Shown: positions 21,699 to 31,899, counted from the stretch's first letter. The stretch is DNA of 64,000 nucleotides from Isoetes taiwanensis (GCA_021234155.1 JAJEKV010000039.1:7046912-7110911); one strand, 5' to 3'. The notes: a model not told the origin generated them from the letters alone. Made by a program: numbers and translations.

Positions 21699-24090
21699 TT
21701 GGTACCGCCGCCCAAAATAAGACTGACTTATAAGAAGGCTAATGGACGCTTGCTTGACGATAAGCTTTCCATACTTTACTGGTCAGGCACATTAGAGCAA
21801 AAGAATGAGATATTGACCAATCTAATACTGCAAACAAGAAGTTCTATTTTCGGTTTGACCAAGAAAAACATGAAAAACAACTGGGGAAAAAGCAAATGGT
21901 TTGATGCAGAATGTTTTACGACTAAAAAAATGTGTATTAAATCAAAGAACCAGGCCAAGATCAAGCAATATAGGGCGTTGGTTAAATATAAAAAAAGGGA
22001 TTGGTGCAGAAGACATCAAGAAAGTATGATGCACATTGAAAAGATAGACCCTAAACGATTTTGGTACCGCACAAAAAAATGGGGACAGTAGGTGGCATAT
22101 TAAAAGAAGATCTTTTGAACTGGATAAAGGAACTCTATAGTACTCCTGAGGTAGAGCAAATATTGTTTGCAGCAGAGTCTAAAGAAATATTCTCCGTGGT
22201 GGATGTGGAATGTGCTCTACGGAAAATGAACAATGGCAAAGCTAGCGATTCAAATGGGCTTTCGGTTGAATTGTTTAAGTGGGGAGGAGATAAACTCCAT
22301 ATGCTCTTAGCTAATTTATGCAGTGAATGCCTTATAAGGGGCAATTTTCCAGGTGATTGGTCTATTAATAGGACCATTCCTATCTTAAATCTGGAAGCAA
22401 AAATGAAGTGAAGAACTATCGAACAATCTTGGTAAGCAATGTTTTTGCTAAATTTTTTGCATCTATGTTGGAGAACAAAATTTCTTCTTGGTCTGATGAA
22501 CATGATAATAGAGCTATTGGACAGGCAGGTTTCCGAAGTAAACACTCAAGATTAGATCATCTGGCTACTTTGCGAGTAATGGCAGAGGAAGCAAAAGGCT
22601 CTGTGAATAAAAGGTATGTGGCTTTTATAGATTTAACAAAAGCATTTGACAGGGTTAGTAGAAAAGAGCTTGCTTTGAGACTAAATGACCTTAGTATCCC
22701 AGATGAATTGAAAAATGATGTAGCCTATTTGTATAAACAACTCCTAGTAGAGCTCTCTTTTCCATTTGCTGGAACAGAAAAAGTTGCAAACACAATTGGT
22801 ATAAAACAAGGATGTCCATGCTCCCTTACCCTTTTCGGGTTATTTATTGATGAGCTAGAGAGCTGGTTGGCCAGACTTGGTGGTGTTGGAGTTAGACTTG
22901 GGAAGTATATTATTCAGCTTTTGTTATTTGCAAATGACATAGTACTAATCTCCAAAACAGCAAGCGGTTTACAACAGCATTTAAATGTTTTGGATGCTTT
23001 TTGTGCTGAAAAAAGATTGTCCATAAATACAGATAAGTGAAAAATTATGGTGTTTGGGGGGCATGATACCGCAATTTTCTCTATTGGAGGAACACCTTTA
23101 TAGAAAATAAGTGAGTATAAATATCTTGGTATTGAAGTATCATAGAACTATAGATGGAATGTGGCGGTCCAAAAGAGGCATGCGGGCATTATACAGTATG
23201 CTTCATCAGTGTAAAATCAATAATTTCGATCACTGGAAGTTGAGACAATTGCTATATGGTGTTCAAGTGAAATCAGTGATCCTTTAAGGTAGTCCCATTT
23301 GGGGGGCAGGCTTATCAAAGAAGAGCTGGGATGAAATTGAAAAGTTTCAAAAGAGGTTTTTGCTCGGAGCATTTTGGGCGAAACCCCAAATGCCTGTGAA
23401 ATGATGTTGGCAGAGGCAGGCATGCTTCCACTTGAGGTAGAAGCTCTTTGCAGAACCATAACCTATGTCAATAGGGTGCTTGCTATGGATTGTGATCGAT
23501 ACTCTAGATTGGCTTTAGAGCAATCCATTGTTAAAGGTTGGTATTCGGAGGTCAAACATTGGGCAGAAAGATGGCTGGGTAGTGCAACTTGGCATGTCTC
23601 GCTTAAGTTTATGGAAGTTCATGCACAAGTTTCTGAAATAGTTGTCAAGAAAATGTGGATATTGGAGTAAAAAAAGAGGTTAGAAAACAGTTTTATCTTA
23701 CAAATATCAATGACTTGCAGGAATACAAAGAACAAAAGTATCTCCAATATTGATAGGAAAAATCGGATGCTTATTTCTCAACTACGATTGTCATTGCATA
23801 CACTCCATATAGAGACTGGAAGGTGGACTGGTACTCCTCGCAATCAGAGGTTGTGTCCTGCATGTCTAGAGCTAGAAATTGAAACAGAGGAGCATGCGTT
23901 CCTGAGATGTGCTTCGTATGCTCATATTTGTGATGTCTATGATATCCAACTGACCTCTCTAAACGATCTCTTTGATATATCAGCACATCTTTTAAGCTCG
24001 TATGTGAAGGCTGTTTGGAAAGAAAGAAAAGACATAATGAATCTATTTGAGTTCATGAAAGATTATGAGTTAGAATGTGCTCTGGATTGA
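21699..24090 (+). pseudogene. LINE reverse transcriptase ORF, decayed
   Basis: This is the ORF2-like region of a non-LTR retrotransposon, normally an endonuclease plus reverse transcriptase that copies element RNA at a nicked target. The 21,699-22,091 piece is the endonuclease-RT linker (KWFDAECFTTKK). Then come ALRKMNNGKASDSNGLSVE (22,061-22,411) and the RT core (22,408-23,040) with QAGFR, FIDLTKAFDRV (22,624-22,656), IKQGCPCSLTLFGLFIDEL and LLFANDIVL. The catalytic box is FAND (22,927-22,938) instead of F/YADD, so one catalytic Asp is lost. Stops interrupt 23,038-23,370, and the 3' part (23,374-24,090) ends with a Cys-x2-Cys-x9-His-x4-Cys knuckle starting CPACLELEIETEEHAFLRC. The endonuclease is not seen. 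It is dead but recognisable, and such RTs are common in fern and moss genomes (recalled, not checked). Confidence 0.85.
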
Positions 24091-24207
24091 GCATCTTGAA
24101 CAATAAATTCTGTATCTTTTTGCCATAGAGGTTTGAGGGCCTAAATGGATTGATTAATATATTACAATACATTACATTACATTACATTACATTACATTAC
24201 ATTACAT
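24091..24207 (+). repeat. LINE 3' UTR and (ATTAC)n tail
   Basis: After the ORF stop comes about 75 bp of 3' UTR-like sequence and then (ATTAC)n at 24,171-24,207. The pentanucleotide run sits where a LINE poly(A) tail would be and fixes the plus-strand orientation of the element. Confidence 0.8.
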
Positions 24208-25042
24208 TTGAAGTAAGCAGATACACATCACGCAGCTCCACCAGCTGCCAAATAGCCTGCGCATAACTCCACATGTTAGTAAGAGGTATAGATCATATCT
24301 AGTAGAGTAATCATGAAGCAATGACTGACTGACGACAAGAACACATATGGAATCCATCGCATGCACCATAGCATCTGTCTCGCAGATGCACCCCACCATA
24401 TCTAGATAATAGATCATCTAGAACCCTCCTAATCCCCCCCAAATTGGATTCAATGTAAGGGAGAAACTGCAAGCATCACAAAAACCTAGGTCACCAGCCT
24501 GTTGGTTACATCCGCCACCATCCAATACCAGCAATGGACTTCACCTCACGAGCACTTATTGTTCCTATATAGACAAGCCATGCTCATCTAATTACACACT
24601 TGTATAAAGCTCCCTCGGATAAACACCCCTGGTCTTCATTCTAGTATCACAAGGATACTTAACCGAGCATAGCTCGATAGTAGAGGTCTTGCTTTCAGTA
24701 TGATGTTGATAGCGATACAATATTGTCCCATACCAACATCAAACCCTATCTCACTAGCACTCACAAGGTTCTCTCACGATAAGCAAAGTTTATCTTCACA
24801 GAGGGAATCTGTAATTAAGGAGACCATTGGCTTGCAACAGCTAGGCTTCCATGCTAACTCTATAGCACAAGCCACAGCTAAGACATGCACATACAAGTGC
24901 AATAGTTCACAGCTTAAGAGCTTCCTCATGTTGATGCTACAAGGTCTTAAGGAGCAGCTCATAAGGAAATATCACTTTACGGCAATCCCTTCTATTCTTT
25001 CAAAGAGAATTTCCACAAGGTTTATGTTAGAGCTTAAGAGGT
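24208..25042. other. No recognisable gene
   Basis: A 124-codon open frame (24,700-25,074) shows no known domain and runs into the terminus of the Harbinger-like element, which argues against a real gene. Confidence 0.4.
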
Positions 25043-25452
25043 TAAGGGTAGTTTCCCACTCGCAATTAGGTTAGGTTAACTTAACCAGTTAGTTATCGCT
25101 TAACTTAATGGAAAGTAGGTTGTGATTTCCCATTAAAGTCATTAAGTTAAGACTAACTTAAAGGATTGTGAAGATATGCATTCGCACTATACCAATTATG
25201 GACCACTTAGGTTAAGCTCATGAAATCAACTTAACCTAACCTTTATAATAAGCTTGTGCTTCACACTAGTAGTTAAGAAGTTTTGTTAGGTTAGAGATAA
25301 ATGTGTTCGTTTCTCACTTCAGTTAAGAGATACGGTTAAGTTAAATGGAGGATATGACTTTTTTTTGCCAAGTTACTATTTTTGTGAATTGTTTGATAGT
25401 AATGTGGTTGACTCTCTAGTCAATGAGTTGACTTTTGGTTAACTTAGACACT

Positions 25453-25867
25453 TATTCACCCCTTATTCCTTAATCTATACCGTACGTAAAGTTCCTCGTT
25501 TGTGGGGTATGCAAGTACAAAATTTGCTATACTGTATAACAAGATTCGCAAAATACTATAAGATTTCAAGCGAAATACTATATGATGTTGTTTTCGTACG
25601 TGCAAAATACAATTATGAGGGCTCTCGCTGCCCTACGTCACCCCCCGTGTGAATATGCACCCAAACCAAAGGGGGTTTAAGGGGGATTTTAATTTAAATG
25701 TATTGGACCCAATGGTTGTGTTAATTAATGTCAATGGTAGTTATGTGTTGGTTGTTAATGTCAATGGTTGTTATGTGTTGGTTGTTATGTGTTGGGGGAT
25801 TTAATTTTTACATGTTGGATGTTAATGGTTTGTGTTGCAAAAATTTTTTTTTTGCCCCTTCGGGGCC
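25453..25867 (+). repeat. Repeat family R, copy R1
   Basis: It runs from ATTCACCCCTTATTCC to the GCCCCTTCGGGGCC palindrome after a T-run. Copies on the opposite strand lie at 37,333-37,665 (R2) and 40,386-40,720 (R3), and a partial plus-strand copy at 40,735-40,867 (R4). Family landmarks are CCTCGTTTGTGGGG, CACCCCCCGTGTGAATATGC and GTTTAAGGGGGATTTTAATT. No coding sequence is seen. A non-autonomous retroposon is possible. Confidence 0.8.
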
Positions 25868-26071
25868 TTAGAGACGTCCCCCCCCCCGTGTGACAAAAAT
25901 TTTAGAATTCAAACCAGAAAAAAACTAGAATTCATTTGAGGCTTTCATCACCTGCAGCTTTTGAATTTGATGACAATAAAACAAATAGAACATAAGTAAA
26001 AGTTACCATAAAAATAGAGCAGATTGATCCCATTATTCTGAAAGTCATAAAATTTGCAACACAAAAAAAAA

Positions 26072-26094
26072 CCCCTGTTATTATGCTACATATT
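26072..26094 (-). repeat. Repeat family M terminus, solitary
   Basis: On the minus strand this reads ATGTAGCATAATAACAGGG, the conserved left edge of family M. Only the end is recognisable here. Confidence 0.6.
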
Positions 26095-26616
26095 GTTACT
26101 TCCGCTACAACTATTTCTCTTTCACAATGACACCATTGTTTATCAATCCATATGATTTTGAATGCTCCATCTCTAGCTTAAAGGTAATGCATGATTCACC
26201 TTATGGTTCGATTAAAGTTCCAAACCTACAATATAAATGCATTCTTGTGGCCACTATTTGACTGATCTGCGTGACATGGAAAAGGGCGTGGAATAATCCT
26301 TTGTTGTGTGCATAAGAATCCGTTTGTTGATTGAAGCTAAAGGTCGGTTTGCTATGAACAATCCGGCAGCCTGTGAATATCCAAGAGTTGGAAGCAAACA
26401 GAGGGCCTAAACTTGAATCTGGCAAAGAAATCTTAGGAAGGAAACAAAAGGGGATTTTGCAAAGACTACATTGTAGAATCAGAAACCAATACCTCGTAAA
26501 AAAAACATTATGCTAATTGAAGAAACATTAAAAAATAAATACCTTTGTAAGTGTGAGCAAAAAATCCATCTCGTGGTAGTAAAATCCACTCCGGCAATAA
26601 GAATCCAAGAGGGCAA

Positions 26617-26764
26617 GTACACATGCATATGCACACATGCACACACATGCACACATGCACATGCACTTGCACTTGCACATGCACAATACACATGCACACA
26701 CATGCACATGCATGTGCACATGCACATGCATACACATGCGTGTTCATGCACAAACACATGCAGA
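26617..26764. repeat. (ACATGC/ACAC) alternating purine-pyrimidine minisatellite
   Basis: About 150 bp consist almost entirely of ACATGC, ACACATGC and TGCACTTGC variants, a near-continuous purine-pyrimidine alternation able to adopt Z-DNA. Long open frames on both strands (His/Met/Cys-rich) are by-products of the repeat. Confidence 0.9.
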
Positions 26765-26774
26765 GAAAGACAAC

Positions 26775-26940
26775 AACCCTCGGATTGTTCCAACCAACGA
26801 AAATCAACGGCCCATAAAAGATGCACTCTAGAAATACTATTTAGTACACCTGAACGAATACAACAACGAAATCATAGAAAAACCATGTGAAAAAGCGTAT
26901 AAAAATCTAAAAGTAACCCCCTGTTATTATGCTACATATT
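26775..26940 (-). repeat. Repeat family M, copy in the Harbinger-like element
   Basis: Read on the minus strand it starts at ATGTAGCATAATAACAGGG and continues through GTGTACTAAATAGTATTTC and TAGAGTGCA. It aligns over about 165 bp with 35,237-35,385 and 37,917-38,085. No coding potential. Confidence 0.75.
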
Positions 26941-27390
26941 AGTCAAGTATTACGTGACCAGTCAATCAATCATAAAATTCTTAAAATCCACCTCCTATTT
27001 TGATGTTTTTTATTCAATCTATCAAACTAATAAGACACTTAGTCAACTAGTTGGCATCCTTGTCAAAATTACGATTTAAGAGTCTAACCTAATTGGAACC
27101 ATTTCTCGCTCATAGTTAAGTTAGCTTAATGCTTAACCAAAAAGTTAGAAGTTAAGTGGACCTTGCTTAGGTCACTTAACTTTTGCACTAGTTGGTTAAA
27201 TATTTTTAAATTTGGTTAAAAAAATAACTTAACTTTTTCTAGTGAGAAGGATGCTCCGTTAAGTTAATGAACAGTTAAAACTTAACTGGAATTAACTTAA
27301 TTGATATTAACTTAAGGGTCATCTGGAAAGCAAGTTCCAGTTATTTTCCCTATTTAGCTTAACTTAATGGCAAGTGGGAAATGACCCTAA

Positions 27391-28021
27391 ATCTAGTAAT
27401 CACTTTAAGGCCTGCTTCCTAACTGCAGGCCACCAATAGGCCATGTGATCCATACCGATTCAGCCTTTCATGGTTTATCTGGAGCTCCAAATCCTCTCTG
27501 CTCTGGGCAGTTGAAGCCTTAGTTCCTTAGATCTTGTCTCCCCTTTCCTTCTGCAGCCTTTCGATTGGCTTTCTGGATACTACCATCCCCATCCGGTTTG
27601 ATGGGAATATGTTGCCAATGACGTGGCAACCCTTGAGCTGGTAGGTGTATCTCTCTAAAGCAGATGTGACTTGATGCAACATCATTCGGCAATCCCTGCT
27701 GCCTGTTAGCCCACGGCAAAGCCCCGATGGTGGCTGTCCCACTATTGGGGTGCTCACCCATTCACTTTAATGGTATTTAACCATTAATCCAAGCCTTAGG
27801 AATTATTTCAATGCCAAACCCTTTGATCATTAATTTAATTACTCCAAAAGCAACATTGGCTGCTTATGACTGTGCACCTAGGTTAACTCCAAGTGCATGC
27901 AACAATTCAACCTATGGCACACAACTATAATTTGTGGCTGATTTACATTTCAACCACAAACCATTGAAATATATTGTTCCCTCCAAACATAGCATGCATG
28001 CAATATCACAAAAATGGGCTT
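27391..28021. other. No recognisable gene
   Basis: The open frames are short and overlap on one strand, with no domain. No repeat or RNA gene is recognised. Confidence 0.4.
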
Positions 28022-28200
28022 AAGATAGATAGATAGATAAATAGATAGGGTTTTTAACATCCATGGAGATCAAATTGACCATAGGACTCAAACAACTGCC
28101 CATGGGGCCCAAACAACAAAAAGAGTATGGAAGCCCAAAAATACAAAGAATGCTAATGCTAATGGTAATTTTGGCTGCTCTAGTCAATTTCGGGAGCCAA
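28022..28200 (-). mobile_element. Decayed LINE 3' end with (GATA)n tail
   Basis: A GATA run (28,023-28,047, one variant unit) abuts TTTTTAACATCCATGG. The following sequence aligns with 19,574-19,770, with differences mostly C/T or G/A. Orientation is minus, with the tail at the left. Only the 3' UTR is recognisable. Confidence 0.5.
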
Positions 28201-28362
28201 CAAGTGGGCGCAAGAAGAAAAAAGCAATTGAAACCAGAGATAAAAATTGTCCACAAACATAAAGGTGTGTATATATTTTTTGATACATTGTTACATTGGA
28301 CAAGAAAGAAGATGCAATTTTTACGTCCACAAACATAAAGTGTGGATTTGACCAGATGCTTA

Positions 28363-28559
28363 GGGTGCTTTCCCATGGATCTCCTACCTCAAGGTTTTCT
28401 TGAGGTCCACATAAGGGCGTGCAGGTTCCTCTGGGCGCCTCAACCTCAAAGACTCAGGTTTTTGACCTGAATCAGAAGTAATCACCAAGCATTTCTTAAC
28501 GCTGAGGTTTTTGATCTGGACCCAGATTTCCAGGTCGCCAATCTCATGGGAAAGCACCC
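28363..28559. mobile_element. Tourist-like MITE, 197 bp
   Basis: Both ends read GGGTGCTTTCCCATG as perfect terminal inverted repeats, flanked by TTA on each side (28,360-28,362 and 28,560-28,562). This is a complete non-autonomous PIF/Harbinger-type MITE without coding capacity. Its GGGTNNTTTCCCA terminus matches that of the 25,046-27,387 element, so one transposase source could have moved both. It lies about 1 kb upstream of the intact gene. Confidence 0.85.
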
Positions 28560-28562
28560 TTA

Positions 28563-29559
28563 CAACGGAAAAGCATGTATGGCCACGAGGGATGTGGAGC
28601 AGGCCATGGCCCAATATGAGCATGGCTCGGCACTAGGCCATAGCGGCACAGCGCTGCTATGGTGGCGCCATAGCGGCGCCGTGGCGGTGGATACATAACC
28701 ACGAGGGGCTTGACCGACATTCATTCCATATACCCCCTAAAAGCTAAACACCCCATCATTTCTTGCCTGGTTGATAACGGGCCCAGTTGGTCGATCACGG
28801 GCCCAGTTATCGCCCGTCAATTCCTGCCCGGCTGATACCGGGTCCACTTATCGCCCCCTTCCCTGGCTATGGCGGATGGCTATGGCCGGCGCCGGACCCG
28901 CTGACAGGTTAACCTCCATAGCCAGGGCAAAGAAGAACCCCACCAATTTTTTTTTCCTCCCATCAATACCCGCCTGCCGATTTCGCCTGCCAGATCTTCC
29001 AGGCTTGTCGATTTTCCAATTTTCTACCTCCCTCCATGCTTTGCCGTAGCTCCGATTCTTCCCATCCCCCTTCGCCATAGCCTCTGACACCCAGATTTTC
29101 TTACAATTTTTCTCGGCCTGGCGGGCCTCTTCCAGCTTGCTTTGTCGCCCTCTGAGTTGGGTTTTTTTGTTGTTTCATCAGATTTGCCTGGGCCGATTCA
29201 TTAAATGAAAGTTTTGATCTTGTATTTATGGATTGATGAACGTTTTTGATCCCCCTGTTGATGAATCATCCGTTTCGTATATATTTGTGGGGTTCAATCC
29301 GATCAATGATTTATGGCCGATGGTGTCTTCCTGGCTGGTGCGCATAATCATTTTTATTACTGGGTTCTTGCTTAAAAGGGCGTAAATCGTGCTTCGGATC
29401 ATAATTTAATGCAGTGGAGGCTCGTGGATATATAAATCTGCAAACGGATTTGGTTGTAGGAGCTCCAGCAGATTCTGGCGATAGAAATTTCTTGGGTCAG
29501 AGCTCATGAATTGGTAGAGCCGGTTGGGATCCGATTTGGAAGGAAAAAAAATTGGGAAG
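28563..29559 (+). promoter_or_regulatory. Promoter and 5' leader of the SMI1/KNR4-like gene
   Basis: The GC content rises and transposon sequence ends at the MITE. Two GGGCCCA boxes at 28,779-28,785 and 28,799-28,805, 20 bp apart, match the site II (TGGGCC-type) elements of constitutive plant promoters. Around 28,640-28,690 and 28,862-28,925 GCCATAGCGG/GGCTATGGC motifs recur on both strands. A TATA-like CGTATATATTTG lies near 29,277. The transcription start is not determinable from sequence. An untranslated leader ending in AAG before ATG fits a good initiation context. Confidence 0.5.
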
Positions 29560-31047
29560 ATGGCAGAGGTTGATATGCAGAAGATTAGCATACATGCCCA
29601 TGAAGCTGGGCTCCGGCGATTATCTGCAAGAGCAAATTCCACAGGATGTATAACGCCCAGAAAGGTTTTCTTTTCTTTATCAGATTATGGGCGCAGTGCA
29701 ATCTTGCATATGAAGAAATGCAACATTTCTTTGGCAAAAGGGCTCTCCTGCGAAGAATTTGAGCGGATTGAAGCGACCTTTGGCTTCAATTTTCCGCCGG
29801 ATTTGAGAGGAATTCTTCAAGAAGGCCTTCCAGTTGGAGAGGGCTTTCCAGATTGGAGATCCGGTGGCTTGCAACAGCTAAAAATGTGGTTTAATATTCC
29901 TTTAGTTCGCCTCTGTTTAGAAGTAGAAAAAGGATCGTTTTGGTGGAAGCAATGGGGCCCGAGACCTTCTAATCCCGATCAAGCTGTTCAAATCGCTCGC
30001 ACAAATTTGAAGAAAGCTCCAATTCTGGTTCCGATTTACAGAAATTGTTACATACCCACCTCCCCGAATCGGGTTGGCAATCCAGTTTTCCATATTCAAG
30101 AGAACGAAGTGGCTTATGTTGCTTATGATGTGAATGATTTTATCATGAAGCAGAGCTTTGGTTCCGGCGATTGGGACCTTATTCCGTCTTTTGGGCTCAG
30201 GGATGGAACAGAATTGGAATTAAACGGAAGGGGAATGATAAAAAAATCTGCTTCATTTGAACTGGGTAGTAAAAAAATTTGTTCTGAAGAAGAAATCGGA
30301 TCAGATGGGTCTGTCAAAAGATCAAAATCGATGCCGAATAAGGTTGAAGGTAGCTGCGAGGATCATGAATCCTGGGGCCAGAGGCTGGATGCTTTGGCGA
30401 ATAATCCAAATGCATATTTCGCCAATTCTGAAAGGCCGATCCGCAAGAGAATTTATGCTTCTGGGCAGCTGCGCAGCTCCGAAGCTTCATTTTCTAGCTC
30501 GGATGAAGATGCATGTTCTGATTTTTGGTCTCAATCGAGTAAAAAAATGCTGTCCAGATCGTCATCGAAATGCTCCAAAACACCGAGGAGGATTGAGTTC
30601 TGGAGCGATATGGCAGAGAAAGAGCACATATTAAACGTAGCACCGATTGAAAGCGGATTGGCGGAGGAGGAGCCAGAAACAGGGGATCGGATTGAAGAAA
30701 AAAACGACAGTGCGAAAATTTTTGTGGAAGGATTTGTGCAGAGAATGTCTGAGAAGCTGAAGGAAGGGGGGTGGGAAGAGGGCGAGATTTTGGAGATGGC
30801 GGAGGCCGGATTGGATGGATTTGAAGATGGGCTGGTTCCGGCGGATCTGGATCGGCAGACTGTGCTGCAGAATTTGGCGCAGGAATTAGACTGTCTGTCT
30901 GATTCGCTGAGGCAGGCGGGCTGGAGCGTCCAGGATGTTGCAGAGGCCCTTTCGTTTGATATCCCACATTCAAAACCTAGGCTCCATATCTCCCCCCAAC
31001 TCAAAGCTCGTATTTGCCCCCTTGCTGCCTATGTTGCCCAATCCTGA
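29560..31047 (+). CDS. Plant SMI1/KNR4-like (SUKH-fold) protein of unknown function
   Basis: This is the only intact gene in the window: 495 codons without interruption. The ATG at 29,560 is chosen because AAGATGG is a strong context and MAEVD... then HEAGLRRLSARA matches the family N terminus; an upstream TTG extension is not used. Residues 61-100 form the SMI1/KNR4-like core (GLSCEEFERIEATFGF, FPPDLR, GLPVGEGFPDWR), continuing with FWWKQWGPRP (127-136) and a PILVPIYRNCYIP/GNPVFHI segment. A serine- and acid-rich linker (about 225-380) precedes a conserved C-terminal helical part with EGFVQRMSEKLKEGGW and LRQAGWSVQDVAEALSFD. Plant homologues such as the Arabidopsis At3g50340/At5g67020 type (recalled) are uncharacterised. 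Yeast Smi1/Knr4 acts in cell-wall signalling, but that role cannot be transferred. No signal peptide or membrane segment is visible, so it is probably nucleo-cytoplasmic. Confidence 0.9.
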   Translation: MAEVDMQKISIHAHEAGLRRLSARANSTGCITPRKVFFSLSDYGRSAILHMKKCNISLAKGLSCEEFERIEATFGFNFPPDLRGILQEGLPVGEGFPDWRSGGLQQLKMWFNIPLVRLCLEVEKGSFWWKQWGPRPSNPDQAVQIARTNLKKAPILVPIYRNCYIPTSPNRVGNPVFHIQENEVAYVAYDVNDFIMKQSFGSGDWDLIPSFGLRDGTELELNGRGMIKKSASFELGSKKICSEEEIGSDGSVKRSKSMPNKVEGSCEDHESWGQRLDALANNPNAYFANSERPIRKRIYASGQLRSSEASFSSSDEDACSDFWSQSSKKMLSRSSSKCSKTPRRIEFWSDMAEKEHILNVAPIESGLAEEEPETGDRIEEKNDSAKIFVEGFVQRMSEKLKEGGWEEGEILEMAEAGLDGFEDGLVPADLDRQTVLQNLAQELDCLSDSLRQAGWSVQDVAEALSFDIPHSKPRLHISPQLKARICPLAAYVAQS

Positions 31048-31222
31048 AAAAAAAACCATTGCTTTTTTTCCCAATGGTTTTCCTTTTCTACCCCCTACAT
31101 TTTGAACCTCTCCTTGAGCCTTGAATACCCCATTCCCTGCTTCCCTATACATACTTGTAATATATTCAACTCCCTTCCTCTAGCAATCTCAACTCCCATT
31201 TCCCTTCCTTGCTCTCTTCTTA
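31048..31222 (+). other. 3' flank of the SMI1/KNR4-like gene
   Basis: An A-run follows the stop codon and the sequence is pyrimidine-rich. No canonical AATAAA is seen in the first 175 bp; TTGTAATATATTC near 31,155 could serve as a plant far-upstream-type signal. Confidence 0.35.
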
Positions 31223-31345
31223 CACTACAACAGAAAAAACACTACATGTATTTCCCCACCAACTACAAGAGAAAAACATTAAGTGTACTCTTCTCGACTC
31301 AATCCCGCTGTGTCAAAGAGAAAAACATTGTTCTTGCACTCTTCT
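31223..31345 (+). mobile_element. Possible CACTA element terminus
   Basis: CACTACAACAGAAAAAAC at 31,223 resembles plant CACTA (En/Spm) ends. Behind it AGAGAAAAACATT occurs twice (about 31,268 and 31,317) and ACTCTTCTCG twice, like subterminal repeats. The opposite end and transposase were not found, so this is only a candidate. Confidence 0.35.
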
Positions 31346-31379
31346 CGTGAATCTATTTGGTGTTCAATGTTCAGTTGCA

Positions 31380-31620
31380 TTTCGCTTGTGTTTCTATATC
31401 TTGATGTTAGTCCCCATCTTCGAGATCAGCTTGTATATGTTTAAATTTTTGCTCGGTGTTTCTATATCATCATGCTTATGTTCAGTTAGTCCTCTGCTTC
31501 AAGTTCTATGTCATGATGTTTCTTTGTCCTCATATTCAAGGTTTGCTCGTGTTCCTATGTCATGCTTGTTTATGTCATGCTGATAGTTAGTCCTCAGCCT
31601 CAAAGTCTGTTTGTATGTTT
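31380..31620 (+). repeat. Degenerate ~85-100 bp repeat
   Basis: GTGTTTCTATATC, TTAGTCC and TATGTCATG recur three to four times in similar order. This is an eroded tandem array without coding features. Confidence 0.45.
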
Positions 31621-31651
31621 GAATTTTGCATGTTTATCTATTTGCACTCTT

Positions 31652-31709
31652 GGTCTCCTTATGAGGATAACCTTGCTTTTGGTCTCCTTATGAGGATAAC
31701 CTTGCTTCT
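31652..31709. repeat. Perfect 29 bp tandem duplication
   Basis: The unit beginning GGTCTCCTTATGAGGATAAC is repeated head to tail at 31,652-31,680 and 31,681-31,709, with a difference only at the last bases. Confidence 0.95.
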
Positions 31710-31780
31710 ACAAGCACATAAGTGGTCGCGCCAGCTCTTGACATGGCTTGCAAGTGAAGCATGCTATCTTCAGTTCCTGG

Positions 31781-31859
31781 CCTGCCTTGCAGGCAAGGCA
31801 GGTGGCTTGACTTGCGAACTGACTTGCAAGCAAGGCAGGTGGCCTGACTTGCGAACAAG
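31781..31859. repeat. 37 bp tandem repeat with a 22 bp palindrome
   Basis: Two 37 bp units (31,786-31,822 and 31,823-31,859) share CAAGGCAGGTGGC and GACTTGCGAAC. At the left edge CCTGCCTTGC and GCAAGGCAGG pair around AG (31,781-31,802), a perfect 10 bp stem. TGGCTTGCAA variants continue on both sides (31,741-31,895). Confidence 0.85.
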
Positions 31860-31899
31860 GATCCTTCTTATTGGCATGGCTTGCAAACAAGGCATGTTA

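Larger units (their letters stand above)
25046..27387. mobile_element. Harbinger-like DNA transposon with nested repeats
   Basis: The left end reads GGGTAGTTTCCCACTCGC and the inverted right end GGGTCATTTCCCACTTGC. The similarity continues through ATTAGGTTA / ATTAAGTTA for about 38 bp. The flanks carry TAA on both sides (25,043-25,045 and 27,388-27,390), the 3 bp target duplication typical of PIF/Harbinger. Both subterminal parts are rich in TTAACTTAA. No transposase is visible. The centre is filled by unrelated repeats (family R, family M, an ACATGC minisatellite), so this is a non-autonomous element that received later insertions. Confidence 0.75.

Noticed and set aside
26479-26890. Several long His/Met/Cys-rich frames on both strands
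   Set aside because: They are forced open by the ACATGC minisatellite, where all frames lack stops.
29524-29559. Upstream TTG start for the SMI1/KNR4-like protein
   Set aside because: Plant genes rarely start at TTG. The ATG at 29,560 has a good context and matches the family's N terminus.
30494-31004. Long antisense frames within the SMI1/KNR4-like gene
   Set aside because: They are shadows of the real coding strand, without family similarity.
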